Shown: positions 10,511-22,990 of the stretch, piece by piece
Position numbering within the stretch: the first letter of the stretch is position 1
Layout of the letters: each line of letters starts with the position of its first letter
NCBI RefSeq assembly: GCF_036850765.1
Contig: NC_089501.1
Location: forward strand, 16,840,997 to 16,904,996
DNA length: 64,000 bases
Direction: 5' to 3'
Source: Saccopteryx bilineata
Taxonomy: Eukaryota; Chordata; Mammalia; Chiroptera; Emballonuridae
The notes under the pieces: model-generated
What the model saw: only the letters and a program-made list of their open reading frames with translations
Told to the model about the DNA's origin: nothing
Database searches by the model: none
Position numbers and translations under genes: made by a program

Positions 10511-10930
10511 ATTGAATGCTGAGGGGTATCCCTCAGTTCCCACAGCCCTATACCAGAGTCCTCCTCCCCCAGTTTCCGGCAGTGTTGGCAATGCAGCTCA
10601 GCTGACTTCTTCTTGATGATGAGTATAGATAGCCCTCAGCTGACGGCAGCCACTTTGCCCAAGGTTTTGCCTCCTTCCCTGTTGCACCACAGACCAATGA
10701 CCAGTTAGGTTGGGATCCTTTCTGTTTCTTCACCACAATTCATTGCACGGTGTAAAGGCTATTTATTATAGGTTAAAGCTCTGCGTATGATCACCTGAGG
10801 CCATAGTTGAAGATGCATCCAAGCCAAACTCTTCTCCTGCCCAATCTCACTTCCTTTATTCCTCAGCAGGTACTGAACTTGAGTGACTCCTTGGTGAGTT
10901 TTTACATAAAGTTCTCGAACTAAAAGTCTG
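10511..10930. other. Unidentified block, higher GC than surroundings
   Basis: About 420 bp with local GC clearly above the flanks. Minus-strand frames of 62 and 84 codons cross it (10337-10736) without known domains. AATAAA on the minus strand near 10760 and the lack of terminal repeats leave a decayed LTR or an old processed pseudogene as options. Confidence 0.3.
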
Positions 10931-11328
10931 TTTTATAGAAATCCCAACTGAAAATAGATTTTAAAAAATTGTGTTAAATGAATAAATGATGTAAAATAAT
11001 GGTGAGGATTGCTTATGAACATTATAACAGCTTCAAAACTATAACCAAGCTAATGACTTATAAAGATAAATTTAAGTTATTTAGAAGTATACTGGGTGAT
11101 ATCCACTTACTCTAACAGTATATGGCAGATCAGAAATATCAAAAACAATAATATATAATAAAAATAGAATAATAATTCTATTAACTTAATTCCCTTATAC
11201 TATTTTCAATTTATTGCTCATTATTATGCCTTTATTCCATTATTGCATGTTTATTTCTGTTTTGAAGATATCTAATTATGTAAGGTTAATGTTCATTTAC
11301 ATTTAAAAATTAATTGTATTTCTAATTT
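10931..11328. other. Single-copy AT-rich stretch
   Basis: No gene or repeat is recognised apart from A/T-rich simple sequence. Confidence 0.45.
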
Positions 11329-11575
11329 TTTTTCAATTTTTATTGAATTTATTGGGATGACATCGGTTAAAAAAAGCTATACAGGTTTCAGGTATAGAAT
11401 TTTATAATACAACTTCTATCTCCCCTCTACTCTCCTCGACCTCTTTCCACCCCTTTTTCCCTCCTGCAATCCCCACACAGTTATCCATGTCTAGAAGTTT
11501 CCATTTCTTTGCTTAATCCCTTCACTGTTTTCACCTAGCCCCCATATCCTCACCCCCTCTTCCCTCTGACATATT
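11329..11575 (-). mobile_element. Old L1 3' end fragment
   Basis: 'TTATTGAATTTATTGGGATGACATCGG' followed by 'CTATACAGGTTTCAGGTATAG', a C-rich tract and 'CACACAGTTATCCATGTC' is the reverse of the L1 3' UTR, as at 3221. It is diverged. Confidence 0.7.
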
Positions 11576-13046
11576 GTGGAGAAACTATTATCTTTGTTAA
11601 TTTTTTTATCTTGAAAAATTTTAGAGTTTCTATGTTATCCAGTATAGAATCCCTTTCCTAAAGAAATTTTGATTGTGGTAAAAGAAGGAGCATTTGTTTC
11701 ATGTAAAACTGATGAAAATATATTTTCAGTGATATGCACTTCAGAAATATGTCTCTCCGAACATAATACTCACACTAGCAACAGCACCACACACTTTTAT
11801 ATCACAAAAATTGGCACAAGCTTAAATCTTTAGAATGACCCATGGCTACCCACAAACATTGTATTAGCATTACAATGCTTTTTTATATGCATTTGAACAG
11901 ATTTCAAACCTTTTCTTTCCAGTTCTAATTATCATGTAATAAAAAAAATAATACACATAATACCAAAACGACATTAGCTGAACCAACAGGAAACACAGAA
12001 ATTCTCAAAATTAAAAGCAAGGGTGTTTTTTCCTGGGAACCACTGTGTGTGCTGCATTCTGAGCCATCATGTTATACATCACCAGGGAACGATTCACATT
12101 GCAATCAACTTGCACTATTCTGTGACTTGTTTTCCTTACATAACGCAAGAATTTCCTACATCTCTAAATCCATTTTATGTGCTTTATGCAAAAATTTGCA
12201 TACAGTTGATTTTATGTAAATCAAATGCTATATATTAGAAAAATTACAAGTACATGTGTAATGAGGTAAAGAAAAATCGTGTTATCTTAGTGTACCATGC
12301 TAATAGTAGCACACCTTTACTATGAGCAAAAAGAAAGTGATAAAAATAAGGATGAAACTGAGGGTGATCATTGCAGTGAATTTCTTTTTCTAGCCTTTGT
12401 AGCACTAATAGTAGACACTCAATGTAGTCAGAGATTGTAATGTGTTATTAAGTTTCTTCGTTTTAGACTGTATCTGAACCCATATCTACCATCTTTTACA
12501 TCAATGGTGGACATGTTCCACATTATGTTGAGACTAATCATTCTATCTATGCTTCACATAGTCCTTTCCTCCTGTCCAAACCATCCATATCAGTGATTAC
12601 ACATTTCCTGTTTGTCTCTGAGACAAATAGTATTGGCTGTGAAATCCAATCACCTATCTAATTCCTGTCTCTTGCCTGCCTCTCCACTAAAGGCTATACA
12701 CTGTACAAGTTTTTAAAATACTTGATGTCCTAGGCTCTCTTTCAATATTCATTGATCATGTGACACAGTTGTGGCCAATGAGATATGAAGGGATTCCCAA
12801 GGTACCCCTTTCCCCCTTCCTTCTTCTTCGTTCCTGAAAAGGGGATGATGTGAGGCCTAGAATACAGTAAGCACAGGGTTATGAGACCACAGGCAAGAGG
12901 ATAAAGGAAATACGTCAAGAATAATAAAGCAGAAGGCTAGAGAAAATTGAATTTCCATGGCATGGCTGAGTATCTGCAATCTTTACTTCTGGGCATATTA
13001 CATAAGAGAACAAAATGAACAATAAATAATTTCTTTCTCTTAAAAA
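11576..13046. other. Non-coding stretch, possible old repeat near 12650-12930
   Basis: No gene is supported. A 71-codon frame at 12023-12238 has no features. The part around 12750-12930 ('GTGACACAGTTGTGGCCAATGAGATATGAAGGGA' region) looks like a mammal-wide interspersed repeat that I cannot name. Confidence 0.4.
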
Positions 13047-13058
13047 CTCTTAGTTGTG

Positions 13059-13434
13059 CCCTGGCCGGTTGGCTCAGTGGTAGAGCGTCGGCCTGGCATG
13101 CAGGAGTCCCAGGTTCGATTCCTGGCCAGGGCACACAGGAGAAGCACCTATCTGCTTCTCCACCCCTCCCCCTCTCCTTCCTCTCTGTCTCTCTCTTCCC
13201 CTCCCGCAGCCAGGGCTCCATTGGAGCAAAGTTGGCCCGGGCGCTGAGGATGGCTTTGTGTCCTCTGCCTCAGGCACTAGAATGGCTCCGGTTGCAACAG
13301 AGCTACGCCTCAGATGGGCAGAGCATCGCCCCTTGTGGGCATGCCGGGTGGATCCCAGTGGGGCGCATGCGGGAGTCTGTCTGACTACTTCCCAGTTTTC
13401 AACTTCAGAAAAATACAAAAAAAAACCCCAAAAC
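13059..13434 (+). mobile_element. tRNA-derived SINE, type A
   Basis: CCCTGGCCGGTTGGCTCAGT carries the A box and GGTTCGATTCC the B box. The full body runs to CTTCAGAAAAATAC plus A tail. Duplications CTCTTAGTTGTG (13047-13058 and 13435-13446) are perfect. It is well preserved. Confidence 0.95.
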
Positions 13435-13743
13435 CTCTTAGTTGTGTTTTCTGTTATTTGCTGACAAAAATGTTCCTATATGCTATGTTTCCTCTCCTTT
13501 ATTTCCCAAATGTAATCCTTAAGTCCTGTCCATTTTATCGCTTCTCAAATTCAATATTACTCATCTGCATGGCAGATATGAATGGCTGTATTTTGAATAT
13601 GTTTGCTATCTATTTTTACCAGCTAGTGTTTTGGATAAATTATTATTAATTTGTTTTTACTTTCATATACATAGTGCAATGGTCAAAATATAGCAGATCC
13701 TTCAATAACTATTGAAAAATGGACTGATTAGGAAAATGAATGG

Positions 13744-14043
13744 CAGCCCTGGCAGTTTGGCTCAGCTTAGAGTGTTGGCAGGTGTGTGGAAGTCCCAGGT
13801 TCAGTTCCTGGTCAGAGCAGGAGAACCAACCATCTGCTTTTCAACCCCTCCTTTTTCTCTCTCTCTCTTCTCTCTCTCTCTCTATCTTCCCATCCCACAG
13901 CTATGGCTCAGTTTGAGCAAGTTGGCCCCAGGCACTGAGAATGGCTCCATGGCCTTGCCTCAGGAGCTAAAACAGCTCTGTTGTACATGCAGAAGTCTCT
14001 CTCTCTCTCCCCACCTCTCACTTAATAATAAAAAAAGAAAAGA
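13744..14043 (+). mobile_element. tRNA-derived SINE, type A, internally shortened
   Basis: The head is GCCCTGGCAGTTTGGCTCAG, B box GGTTCAGTTCC, and CATCTGCTTTTCAACCCCTCC follows. The 3' half lacks much of the usual 'GGCAGAGCATCGCCC' segment. Duplications AAAATGAATGG flank it (13733-13743 and 14044-14054). Confidence 0.9.
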
Positions 14044-14054
14044 AAAATGAATGG

Positions 14055-14465
14055 TGACTTAAATTAATTCAATCATATATTATTAATTATATCAATAATC
14101 TACATTTAAATTCTTCTTATTAACTTTTTAAAGAAAATTTGACTCTTATTTTGTTAATACTATATCTTCATACAAAAGTGTAGGTAAAGTCATTTTTCAT
14201 TGTGACTGACAAGGGACTAAAAAAAAACCATGGTTTCCATATGTTATAGTTTCCACAGTTAAAGATTATAATGGAGGCTTCAAATCTTACCTTTGAAAAT
14301 TTTCTGTTATATAAGTAGGTTTTTAAATCTCACTGAAGAATACTCAAAATACTTTCTTAATGAATGTGTCATAGAACATTCATTATTTGTTGCAAATGTT
14401 ACTTGTTGAATTTCCATGTTCAACACAGTGTTATATACAGTTTCTTTCATTTTTGAAACATTCCT
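14055..14465. other. Single-copy AT-rich stretch
   Basis: No gene or recognisable repeat. Confidence 0.45.
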
Positions 14466-14795
14466 GGCCCTGGATGATTCAGTGGTAGAGCGTAGGCCCA
14501 GTGTATGGACAGTCCAGGTTTGATTCCCAGTCAGGGCACACAGGAGAAGCACCATCTGATTCTCCACACCTCCCTCTCCGCCTTCTATCTCTAGCTCTCT
14601 CTTCCCCTCTCTTGGCTCAGTTGGACGAAGTGGCCCTCGCTGCTGAGGATGGCCCCATGGCCTGCCTCAGACACTAAAATAGCTCAGATGCCAGAGGGGG
14701 CAGAGCATCCCCTGGTGGTTTGCCAGGTGGATCGTATTTGGGGCTCATGCGGGAGTCTGTCACTCTGCCTTCCTGCTTCTCACTTAAGAAAAAAA
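14466..14795 (+). mobile_element. tRNA-derived SINE, type A, diverged
   Basis: The head is GGCCCTGGATGATTCAGTGG with B box GGTTTGATTCCC. The body has 'ACACAGGAGAAGCACCATCTG', 'GGGGCAGAGCATCCCC' and 'GGGAGTCTGTC', ending near TCTCACTTAAGAAAAAAA. Confidence 0.9.
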
Positions 14796-15006
14796 TTCCT
14801 AAATTCAATTTTATTTTACTCACTGGTAGAGGTAAAACATGTAAAATGTTGTCATTCAATTATTTATCTTACTTGAGATGACAAAAAAAAATTGAAGAGT
14901 TTGTGAATATTGTTGTTGTAAATATTATCAATGGGAAAAAATAATACACAAAAAATGTTCTAAGAAGAACAACAATATCAGTATGCTTTTAAAAGGTCAT
15001 CTTTGC

Positions 15007-15612
15007 CCTGACCATTGTAATGACCTTCTTGCAGATCTCCATTCTCCCCAACAATTCATTCTAAAGAGCAATCAAAGTGACCCTGGTCCAATGTGTATTC
15101 GATCATGATACTGTTTAAACTACCTCTAATGATAATGATGCCATTTTTCTGGAGGTAATGTCAGAATCTTTATAAAATCTTAAAAGACCATATAATATCT
15201 AGCTTCACCTTATCACACAATTTTCCCATTCTGCTCTAGGTGCAGGGGCCTCCTTGTTTTCAAACACACCACATATGTGCCCACCTCCGGGCCTTTGCAC
15301 TGGCAGGTACCTCTTCCTACAGCGTCCTTCAGTGAAGTCTGCATGACCACTCCCTTAGCTCCTTCAATATTTTTCTCAAATGTCAACTTAGCTTTCACCA
15401 CCTTGGAATTGCAACCATTCTCCCAACTACCTTTTTGTTTTTTAATAGTATTTGTTACCTACTCAAGTACTATTTGTTATTTATTGTGTTTTCTTGCTTA
15501 CTGTTTGTTTCCTCCCCAAAAATGTAAGTTTCACAAGTACAGGAAATATCACTTTTGTGATGTATTTTCAAAGCCCAGAATAGCATATGGAGCATAATAG
15601 TAGATGCTTAAT
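15007..15612 (+). mobile_element. L2 LINE, 3' UTR part
   Basis: Signature segments occur in L2 order: CTCCATTCTCCCCAACAATT, 'GGGCCTTTGCACTGGCAGG', 'TTCAGTGAAGTCTGCATGACCAC', 'TTTTCTCAAATGTCAAC', 'AATGTAAGTTTCACAAGTACAGG' and 'AGCATAATAGTAGATGCTTA'. It is an old, dead copy. The 106-codon frame at 15277-15597 is incidental. Confidence 0.75.
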
Positions 15613-15735
15613 TTTTTCTTTTTTCTTTTTTTTATTTTTTTTGCGAGAGAGAGACCAACAGGCAGGCAGGAAGGAAGTGAGATGAGAAGTATTAACTTGT
15701 AGTTATATCACTTTTTTTAGTTGTTCAAACTAAAG
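15613..15735 (-). mobile_element. Fragment of type B SINE, reverse
   Basis: A T-rich start, GAGAGAGACC, 'GAGATGAGAAGTATTAAC' and 'TTAGTTGTTCA' correspond to the reverse of the 3' third of type B. The tRNA-like part is missing (5'-truncated). Confidence 0.6.
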
Positions 15736-18555
15736 TTAAAAAGCATGAGAAACCTTAACAATTTGACCCTTTATTGAGTGGTTTACCAGTGTTCTCCCGG
15801 AAGCAGTGTGGGAAAGTGGGAGCAGTGCATTCTGGGTATGGACTATTGTCTGGAACTTAAACCACCATCAACCAGAAAACTTGAAAGGATGACAACTTTG
15901 TTGATATTATGTAGAGTTGTTGGCAAATACTAATAATAAAAATATACTGATTTTAGTCTGTTTTATTCTTGTTTTTAATTTCTCTACATTTAAACCATTC
16001 CTGTATTGCTTGCACTTGCGGTGGACTAGCTTCATGGCTTCATTCCTCATATGTCGCTGATGTTCACAAAACATATTGTTGTTATTACTGTAAGTGATTT
16101 TCTTTGGTGAGTCTATGTTTCATATATTTAAACTTATATATTCATTGTAGACTTTAAAAAAATTCATTAAGATCAGCAAGCCTACAAAATGCAGAGCATA
16201 TTTTTATCTCCTGACTTTTGACTGAATGTCTATAAAACTAGTTCCATAAAATGTCAATTTTCAATCAATCATAGGGAACAGAGTAGTGGCAAAAAAGAAA
16301 TTAGAGAGGATCATGTATGTATGCTATTTGTAACTGAGACCTTTATATCAAGTCTCTAACAGTTCCCCCTATGTACTGAGGTGTCTGCTTACACCAGAGA
16401 GGAGGCAAGGAGTGATGAGAAGTCCCATCCAGTTTGCTTCTGTTGCACCAGGTCTTCAGAATTAATCTTTTTTCTTCTTTTAAACAAAGACGAAAATAGC
16501 TGTTAGAAATATTTAAAAACTGCATCTACTCTTGACAAGCAAACAAAATAGATATAAGAGGCATTTCTTTATACCAAGTAGAAAAAAATCTTTTAAAATC
16601 AGACAGGACAAGTTAGTTTTACACAATCTTTTAAAAAAAAGTCTGATGTATTTTTTGCTTCTCAGATCTTCTTTATAAATCAGGTTGAGGGAATTCATAG
16701 CTTGTAGAGTAGAATGAGTAACACTTTTCAAGAGCATGAAGAAAGCAGCCAGCATGAGTGCTTTTCAACCCAGCCTGATCAGTGCTCTCCAGCGCGGCCT
16801 GCAGAGAGAAAGTGCTGGGTTTCAGAGGAAAGCCACCTCACACGAGCACTACTCCACTCCAAGGGAAGTTAGCACACACAATAAGCCAGTACTTTCCCTG
16901 ACTTCTTTGCCATTTCTCTCTCCTGAAGTGAAGTCTCTCCATCATGGTACTGCATTGCACCATGAGATACATTTGAGACAGAGTTATAGGTGTGGGTAAT
17001 TCATTTTTCCTTTCAGCATTGTATCCACTCTAGAAGATACATGTGTTGCCTTGGTTTTATTTTAAGAAAGCTCTGTCATCCTCTCTTTGTCTTACTCAGC
17101 TTGTAGAGCTAAAGAAAGGCTCTCATCTACACAGTGTTACAATAGGAAGGTGAATAGAGTGCTATTGCCAACTGATGATCCATTTCTTTAGTTGTTCCAA
17201 AAAAGCCAATTAAAAAAGCATCGTGAGAACCTATTTCTAGTGACCAATTTGTGTTGCAGTAATCAATGAAGAATATTGTCTATGAGGTAAAGGAATGTGT
17301 TGATGATCATTCTTATAATAATTACCAGAGGTCATACCTGAAGAATAAATGAAGCTGAGGCACTGTTCAAAAAAGAGGTGACTTTGTACTACACAATATT
17401 TATTTGAGCATAATCCAGAATAAAATTTATTTTCCTGGAAAGTTCAGTGAAGAGGTTAACTATTTCTTCAAAATTGACCAAATGACTCCTAGTATGTTCT
17501 CTGTGAATAATCATGAAACATGAAAAATATTTTTAAAAAACTGATGGGTCACCAAAACGTGTTTACAACTGAGAAAAGATTAAAGGACATAAATTTAAGT
17601 GACAATTATAAATAATTGTCAAGTATGGTCACTGAATTAACTAATAAATGTCTTGCTATAAGTATTTTCTACAGAAATAGTAATACACAGGCTTTTCCTG
17701 AACTAAACTATATTGCAAACCAAAGGTAGTGCTTGTAAATTTTTGTCCATTCCTTGACATAGAATCAGAACCAACTGGGACCAGACACACACTCTACATG
17801 TCACCACTTTTGTTAGCATTGTGAGACACCTGACAAAGAGGTTTAAGACACAGATTTTTTTTCTCATCTAGAGTTTACAATCTGGCAAAATAAATAAAAC
17901 ACATGCTAAAATGTAACAAAAAGCACAATGGCTAAATTGTACCAGTTGTGGGTTGCAGATTATAAATGTCATAGAACTTAGAGTTACAAAGATTTTTTTT
18001 TAATTAAAGGTTATCAAAATTTCAATCATGCATATAGATTTCAAAAAGCACTATCTTGAATCCTAGAATATTTGTTTTTCAAAGGGCTTAGGATCATAAC
18101 CTGAGGCCAGTATTATATGGGGAATACCAGAAAGAATCAGAGTCCTAGACTGCCCCCCCCCACATCTCCTTCCTCTAAAGTTAGTACTATTTCTGGTGTG
18201 ATATCTGCTTAATATGAGGGAGATGTGAGTTCTTCTTCAGCTGTTTCCTCAATGGCCTTTATTAATGTTTCACTGCCTCTGAAATTCCCACTGAGTCAGC
18301 CTTTTGAGTAAAACTTGGCTCCCACAGCTTATAATAGGATGCACACGTTTGGTTGTGTAGGAAAGTTTTCTGGGATCTCACAGTTGAATACGTATCTCTT
18401 GGAGAATTCTTGTCATTTATGGGAGGATGAAACAGGGAAAGCAAATACTGGAATATCTGTGAAAGCTAGATAAACATAAGGGGCACCATAGTGTCAGCAG
18501 ATGAAGACAATGAAGTCCTCCACATAAACCTTGTATGATAAAATGTATGTTCACT
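15736..18555. other. Single-copy non-coding stretch
   Basis: No supported gene. The 87-codon frame at 16736-16999 begins with ATG and is slightly richer in GC than its surroundings, but it has no recognisable domain, and neither splice sites nor a promoter are evident. Confidence 0.45.
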
Positions 18556-18753
18556 GCCTGGGTATTTTACATATTCATTCACCATGTATTAAACAAATGT
18601 TACTGAGCACCTATTTTATGCTAGGCTTTATTCTAGACTTTGGAAATAAGCAATACACCATTTGGGGTACACATTCCATTTGGAAAAGTAGAGAAAAATT
18701 AAAAAATAAATATGCCCTATATTAGCTGATAATAAGTTGTAAGAATAAATGTA

Positions 18754-19085
18754 TAGGCTCTGGCTGATGGCTCAGTGGATAGAGCATTGGCACGGCATAT
18801 GGAGGTTCTAGGTTTGATTTTTGGTTAGGGCACACAGGAGAAGTGACCATCTGCTTCTCTTTGCCTTCCTTTCTCCTTTCCCTCCCTCTTCCCCCACCCC
18901 TGCAGCCAGCTTGATTGGTGTAAGCATGGCCCCAGGTGCTGAGGATAGCTTTTGGTCCCAGCGAGTCAGCCTCAGGCACTAAAAATAGCTTGTTACTAAA
19001 GCATCAGCTCCAGATGAGGTGGCTGGGTGAGTCTCAGTCAGTACCCATGCAAGAGTCTGCCTTGCTATATTCTATCCTCTCACAA

Positions 19086-19145
<60 letters not shown>

Positions 19146-19146
19146 A
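18754..19146 (+). mobile_element. tRNA-derived SINE, type A, with (GAAA)n tail
   Basis: The head is GGCTCTGGCTGATGGCTCAG, B box GGTTTGATTTTTGG. The body is diverged, and its tail has become a GAAA array from 19083. Duplications AATAAATGTATA (18742-18753) and AATAAATATACA (19147-19158) flank it. Confidence 0.9.
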
Positions 19147-19147
19147 A
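19083..19147. repeat. (GAAA)n microsatellite in a SINE tail
   Basis: About 16 near-perfect GAAA units. The frames of repeated Lys/Glu/Arg or Phe/Leu/Ser it creates are not genes. Confidence 0.97.
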
Positions 19148-19514
19148 ATAAATATACAGCAAGATAAGGGTAAAGAGGACAAGCATGACTGTGGTTAAAT
19201 ATATAGGGTCTTCATGGACGTTTTGCTGATAAGTGACATGTGAACATATCAAAATGAATGATAAAAGAAAACATGCAAACAAAAGGGGAAAATATGTTCC
19301 AAGCAGTGAGAGCAGCCAGTATGATAGCCATGACTGAGGTAGGAGTAAATTCAGCATGTTTTAAAAAAATCAAGAACATCAGTGTGGCTGCATTGAGTGG
19401 ATGAGGAAAGAGAGGTAGGAAATGAAATCAGAAAGACACAATGGAGTGGCCGAAAGCAGTTCCTGTATGTTTTAGAGCAGCTTTCTTGATTCATTCTCTG
19501 TTAAAATAACTTAT

Positions 19515-19860
19515 TACGATCTATACAATACTAGCAGATAGTTAAATGAAAAAATGCAGTACCTCTGCCCTCCTGGAGTTCACAGTATTGAGATTGAGAC
19601 AAACAAAAACATAATTGTAATGTACTAGAATACATTTCTTTTTCTAAGTATAAGCTCAAGTTGCTAGGGCACACTTAGAAGAATGTGTGTAAATTTTCCT
19701 GGTGCAATCATGAAAGGTTAATTAAAGCACATAATACAAAGGCTGAATTTTGAAGGACAAATCAGAGTTCACCAGGTGTCCAATATGATGAAAGTACTCC
19801 AGGCTGCCTGAATGGTTTATTCAAATGTACAAAGGCATAGAAACCATTGCAATTTGAGCT
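19515..19860 (-). mobile_element. Further old LINE (L2-like) fragment
   Basis: 'CTCTGCCCTCCTGGAGTTCAC' and 'GGACAAATCAGAGTTCACCAGGTGTCC' match reverse L2-type 3' UTR wording, but divergence is high. Confidence 0.4.
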
Positions 19861-19867
19861 TGAGTGG

Positions 19868-20080
19868 TGTAGTAGAAAAGCAAAAATCATTGAAGACAGA
19901 CTAGTGTTTGAATGTTATCTCTGAAATAGAGAACATTATTTAATCACCCCTTAGGAAGGGATTGATTATCAGGCCTATCTTGTAAAACCACTGTAATGAT
20001 TTGTGATACTAAGTGTAATGCCTGTTTCTGGCTTATGTTACATGAACAGTAAATCCTAGTTATTGTTTTCACATAGAAAA
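19868..20080 (+). mobile_element. MIR SINE
   Basis: 'GGTGTAGTAGAAAAGC', 'GACAGACTAGTGTTTGAATG', 'TTATTTAATCACCCC', 'TATCTTGTAAAACC', 'GTAATGATTTGTGA' and 'GTAATGCCTGTTTCTGGC' follow the MIR consensus from the tRNA-like head to the 3' end. Confidence 0.6.
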
Positions 20081-20216
20081 GTCTAGTGTTGCCAAAAGGT
20101 ACAGGGCTGATTTTCTTATCTCATTCTCAGATTTGCTCAGAATCTGAAACAGCATGGGTGCTCAATGAATACTTGGTATGTAAATGAATGAACTGGTGCA
20201 GTTACAGTTTCATTTC

Positions 20217-20465
20217 AATTGCAGTAATGCAGGCAGTAGCGAACAAAGAACTGGATCAAGACAAAGGTGGTGGACAGAAGAAAAGTAGAAATGAGATAGA
20301 GATATTTAAGACGTAAAAGTGACAGAATTTGTTACTAATTGGATATGTGGAAGAAGAAGGAGTCTGGATTACTTCCAGGTTGACAATTGAGTGACTGAAT
20401 AAATGTTGTTGACATTTACTAATATGGGAAGACTGGGAAGAACAAGAGTTGGATTAAGTTGGGTG
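20217..20465 (-). mobile_element. L2 LINE fragment
   Basis: 'TTGCAGTAATGCAGGCAGTA', 'GAGTCTGGATTACTTCCAGG' and 'TGACATTTACTAATATGGGAAG' resemble the reverse of an upstream part of the L2 3' region, in the same orientation as 18556-19480. Confidence 0.45.
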
Positions 20466-22633
20466 GGGAAAAAAAAAATAAGGGCAAGACAAAGGTTCAA
20501 ATAAGACAGATAAATCGGCAGTCATTGAAGAACCCCCCCCTTTTTTTTGTAGATAAAATTTGGCAGAGAGTTTATTATAAAAGGGGGAAAAGATGGGCAA
20601 TAATATATTCCAGGCAATATTAGTATTGAAGAAGGATCCCTTGAAAGAATCTTACAATTTTACAGAAGAACTAAGAGAATCATGAGAGATTGATATCACT
20701 GTGAAATTTATATATTTGTGTATTTGCATAAAAACAGTACAAAGCATAGTTTGTTATAGCTTAAATATTTTTTCTTGTAAGAACTCCCTAACTTAAATCT
20801 CCTAATGGCATACACTTTAAGAGCTTATAATGATATATGAAAAATGATTAGCGGTGGTAAGACTCATAACTCAGAATGCAAAGTTCTGTTTGGTTTATAT
20901 GAAATATTGTCTCATTTTCTTGTTGGACATTCAACTTATTATTTAGTAAGTAATGAGCAGACAACTCAGGTAAGTTGAGTTGTGGATGGAAAGTTTTCCT
21001 GGCAGATCCCCTTTATAACATCTGCTCATTTTTAACCTTCATTCTGTTAGATAAAATTTAAGGCTATTTTATTATGTTCTCATTATGCTTGAATCTGTTG
21101 TTTGATACTAATACAGAGAAGGCAACTACTATCATTTAAAAATATATATATTTGGAAGAGCTATAGCTTGAGGCAAATGCCAACTTTCTTATCACAGTAT
21201 TCATTCAATAATTGTGTCTGAACATTTTCTCAGTTGTTTAAAAACTACTTTTATTTTCAAAATGATATATTTTTCTATATTATTTTAGTTGATTATAATT
21301 TGGCATTTCAGTGAATTGGGACTAAAATTCATTAAACTGTATTGTTTTGCTGTAAAAAGAAACTATTATAGGAGCATACGCAGGCATTCCATATTCAATT
21401 GAAAAGTACAATGCTGATGTGATTATTATAATGGGGTCTCAGTATCTTTAAACATGATTTACAAAAGCATAAACTGGAGAAGAATACTGATACAAAGGCC
21501 TCTGTTATTGATCTAACATTTATTTTGACATCAGATTTTAAGACATGGACCCATTGTGTTAAAATATCTTGAACTGCTCCTGATTAACTCAAATAATCAC
21601 ATAACAAGTGGATATAGGGCCCTCTAGTTGTTTTCTTAATAAAAAAAAAGATTTTCCCAAATGTTATAAATTCTCATATCTCTAGGTAGGACCTATCTCA
21701 TGCATGATAATTAAAAATAAAGATAACTCCCCCCCACCCCCAAACAGATTTTGATTGGCTAGAAATTGAGGAGAAACAAGATGGAACTGATGCACAGTAA
21801 AAGCAGAGGCATCCAAGAGAAGAATGAGAAAGCAGATATCCTGGGAAGGAGTTGAGTTTTGGCTTAGAGGGAAATAAAATGAAACTGAAACTTCATGAAC
21901 AAGGGCTAGAAAAATAAATTATACACTAAATAGTTAAATATTTTCCCCCAAGCTGGATGTTTCAAACTAAATACTACAAAGCTGTTATTTAATCATCATC
22001 AGAGAAATAGGATTAGGTGTATCTTACATTTTAAAGGGAAGGAAGTTTTTAATACAGTATTATTTTTCTTGAGAAAAATAGGATATTCAAGTCAACAAAG
22101 ATATCGCTGAATTGATTAAATAAGAAATGGGATTATACCACAGAAGAAAACAATGCTTCTCTGTATAAGAGAATAATGTGAACAGGGAAAAATCGAAGCA
22201 TTGTGTCCCAGACATGTCTACTGAAAAGCTGGAGACACTAAGTAAGGAAGAGGGCTAGATTTGTTATATCCTTATGTGATTAATAGATTTTTTTAAATTT
22301 AATCCAGGAAAGAGATTGCTTAAATTGTGCATCTTTAATTCCTAGAGAATTATCTGTATCAGATAAGGAATATTTTATTTTCTCATTTCCAGGAGGGTTA
22401 GAACAATACAGTGACCTATGAGAGGTAAAACTTTAAGAAAAGTTTGACTCTATAGGTTTCTCTACTCAAAAAGAGCTGGTACCTTGAAGCTCTGGAGTAC
22501 TATTCAGGATGTGTGCAGGGTGAGGATTTGACATAACAGGATTAAGTTTTTCTGAGGGCAGTAGAACTACTGGCAAGTTAGTGGAAAGCCAAGTGTGAAT
22601 GATGTAATTCTTTCACTGTGACATTACTGAAAA
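20466..22633. other. Single-copy non-coding stretch
   Basis: AT-rich sequence without a supported gene. Homopolymer patches occur at 20470-20480 and 20533-20549. Confidence 0.45.
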
Positions 22634-22990
22634 GGAAGCAAAATTATTATTATTATTTTATTTATTTATTTTATTCAATGAGGGGAGAGAAGCAGAGAGA
22701 CAGACTGCTGTATGTACCCCAACCTGGCAAGCCCACTGGGGTTGCTTCATTGCTTAGCAACCAAGCTCTTCTTAGTACCTGAGGCAGAGACCATGGAGCT
22801 ATTCTCAACACCCAGGGCCAACTTGCTCTAATTGAGCCATGGCTGTAGGAGGGGAAGAGAGAGAGAAGTGAGAAGATGAAGACTGAAGAAGTAGATGGAT
22901 GCTTCTCCTGTGTGCCTTGACCAGGAATTGAACCCAGGACAGCCATACACCAGGCCAGCACTCTACCACTGAGCCAAACAGCCAGGGCCC
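22634..22990 (-). mobile_element. tRNA-derived SINE, type A, reverse
   Basis: A tail of ATT/ATTT units leads into GAGAGAAGCAGAGAGACAGAC. The B box is GGAATTGAACCCAGG on this strand and the head is GAGCCAAACAGCCAGGGCC. Confidence 0.9.

Larger units (their letters stand above)
18556..19480 (-). mobile_element. L2 LINE 3' part, split by a SINE
   Basis: Reverse L2 end 'ATTCATTCACC', 'AACAAATGTTACTGAGCACC', 'TTATGCTAGGCTTTATTCTAG' lies at 18556-18741. After the SINE the reverse 3' UTR continues: 'GTTCCAAGCAGTGAGAGCAG', 'ATCAGTGTGGCTGCATTGAG', 'GAGGTAGGAAATGAAATCAG'. It is an ancient copy. Confidence 0.65.

Noticed and set aside
13074..13135. tRNA-like A and B boxes in the SINE heads considered as tRNA genes
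   Set aside because: No complete cloverleaf or acceptor stem; the sequence continues into the SINE body and A tail.
16736..16999. 87-codon frame in single-copy DNA considered as an exon
   Set aside because: No domain, splice sites, promoter or homology that I can see; length is within chance for this window.
19034..19357. Minus-strand frame with FLSFFLSFFLS repeats resembling a membrane protein
   Set aside because: It is produced by the (GAAA)n array; no coding signal outside the repeat.
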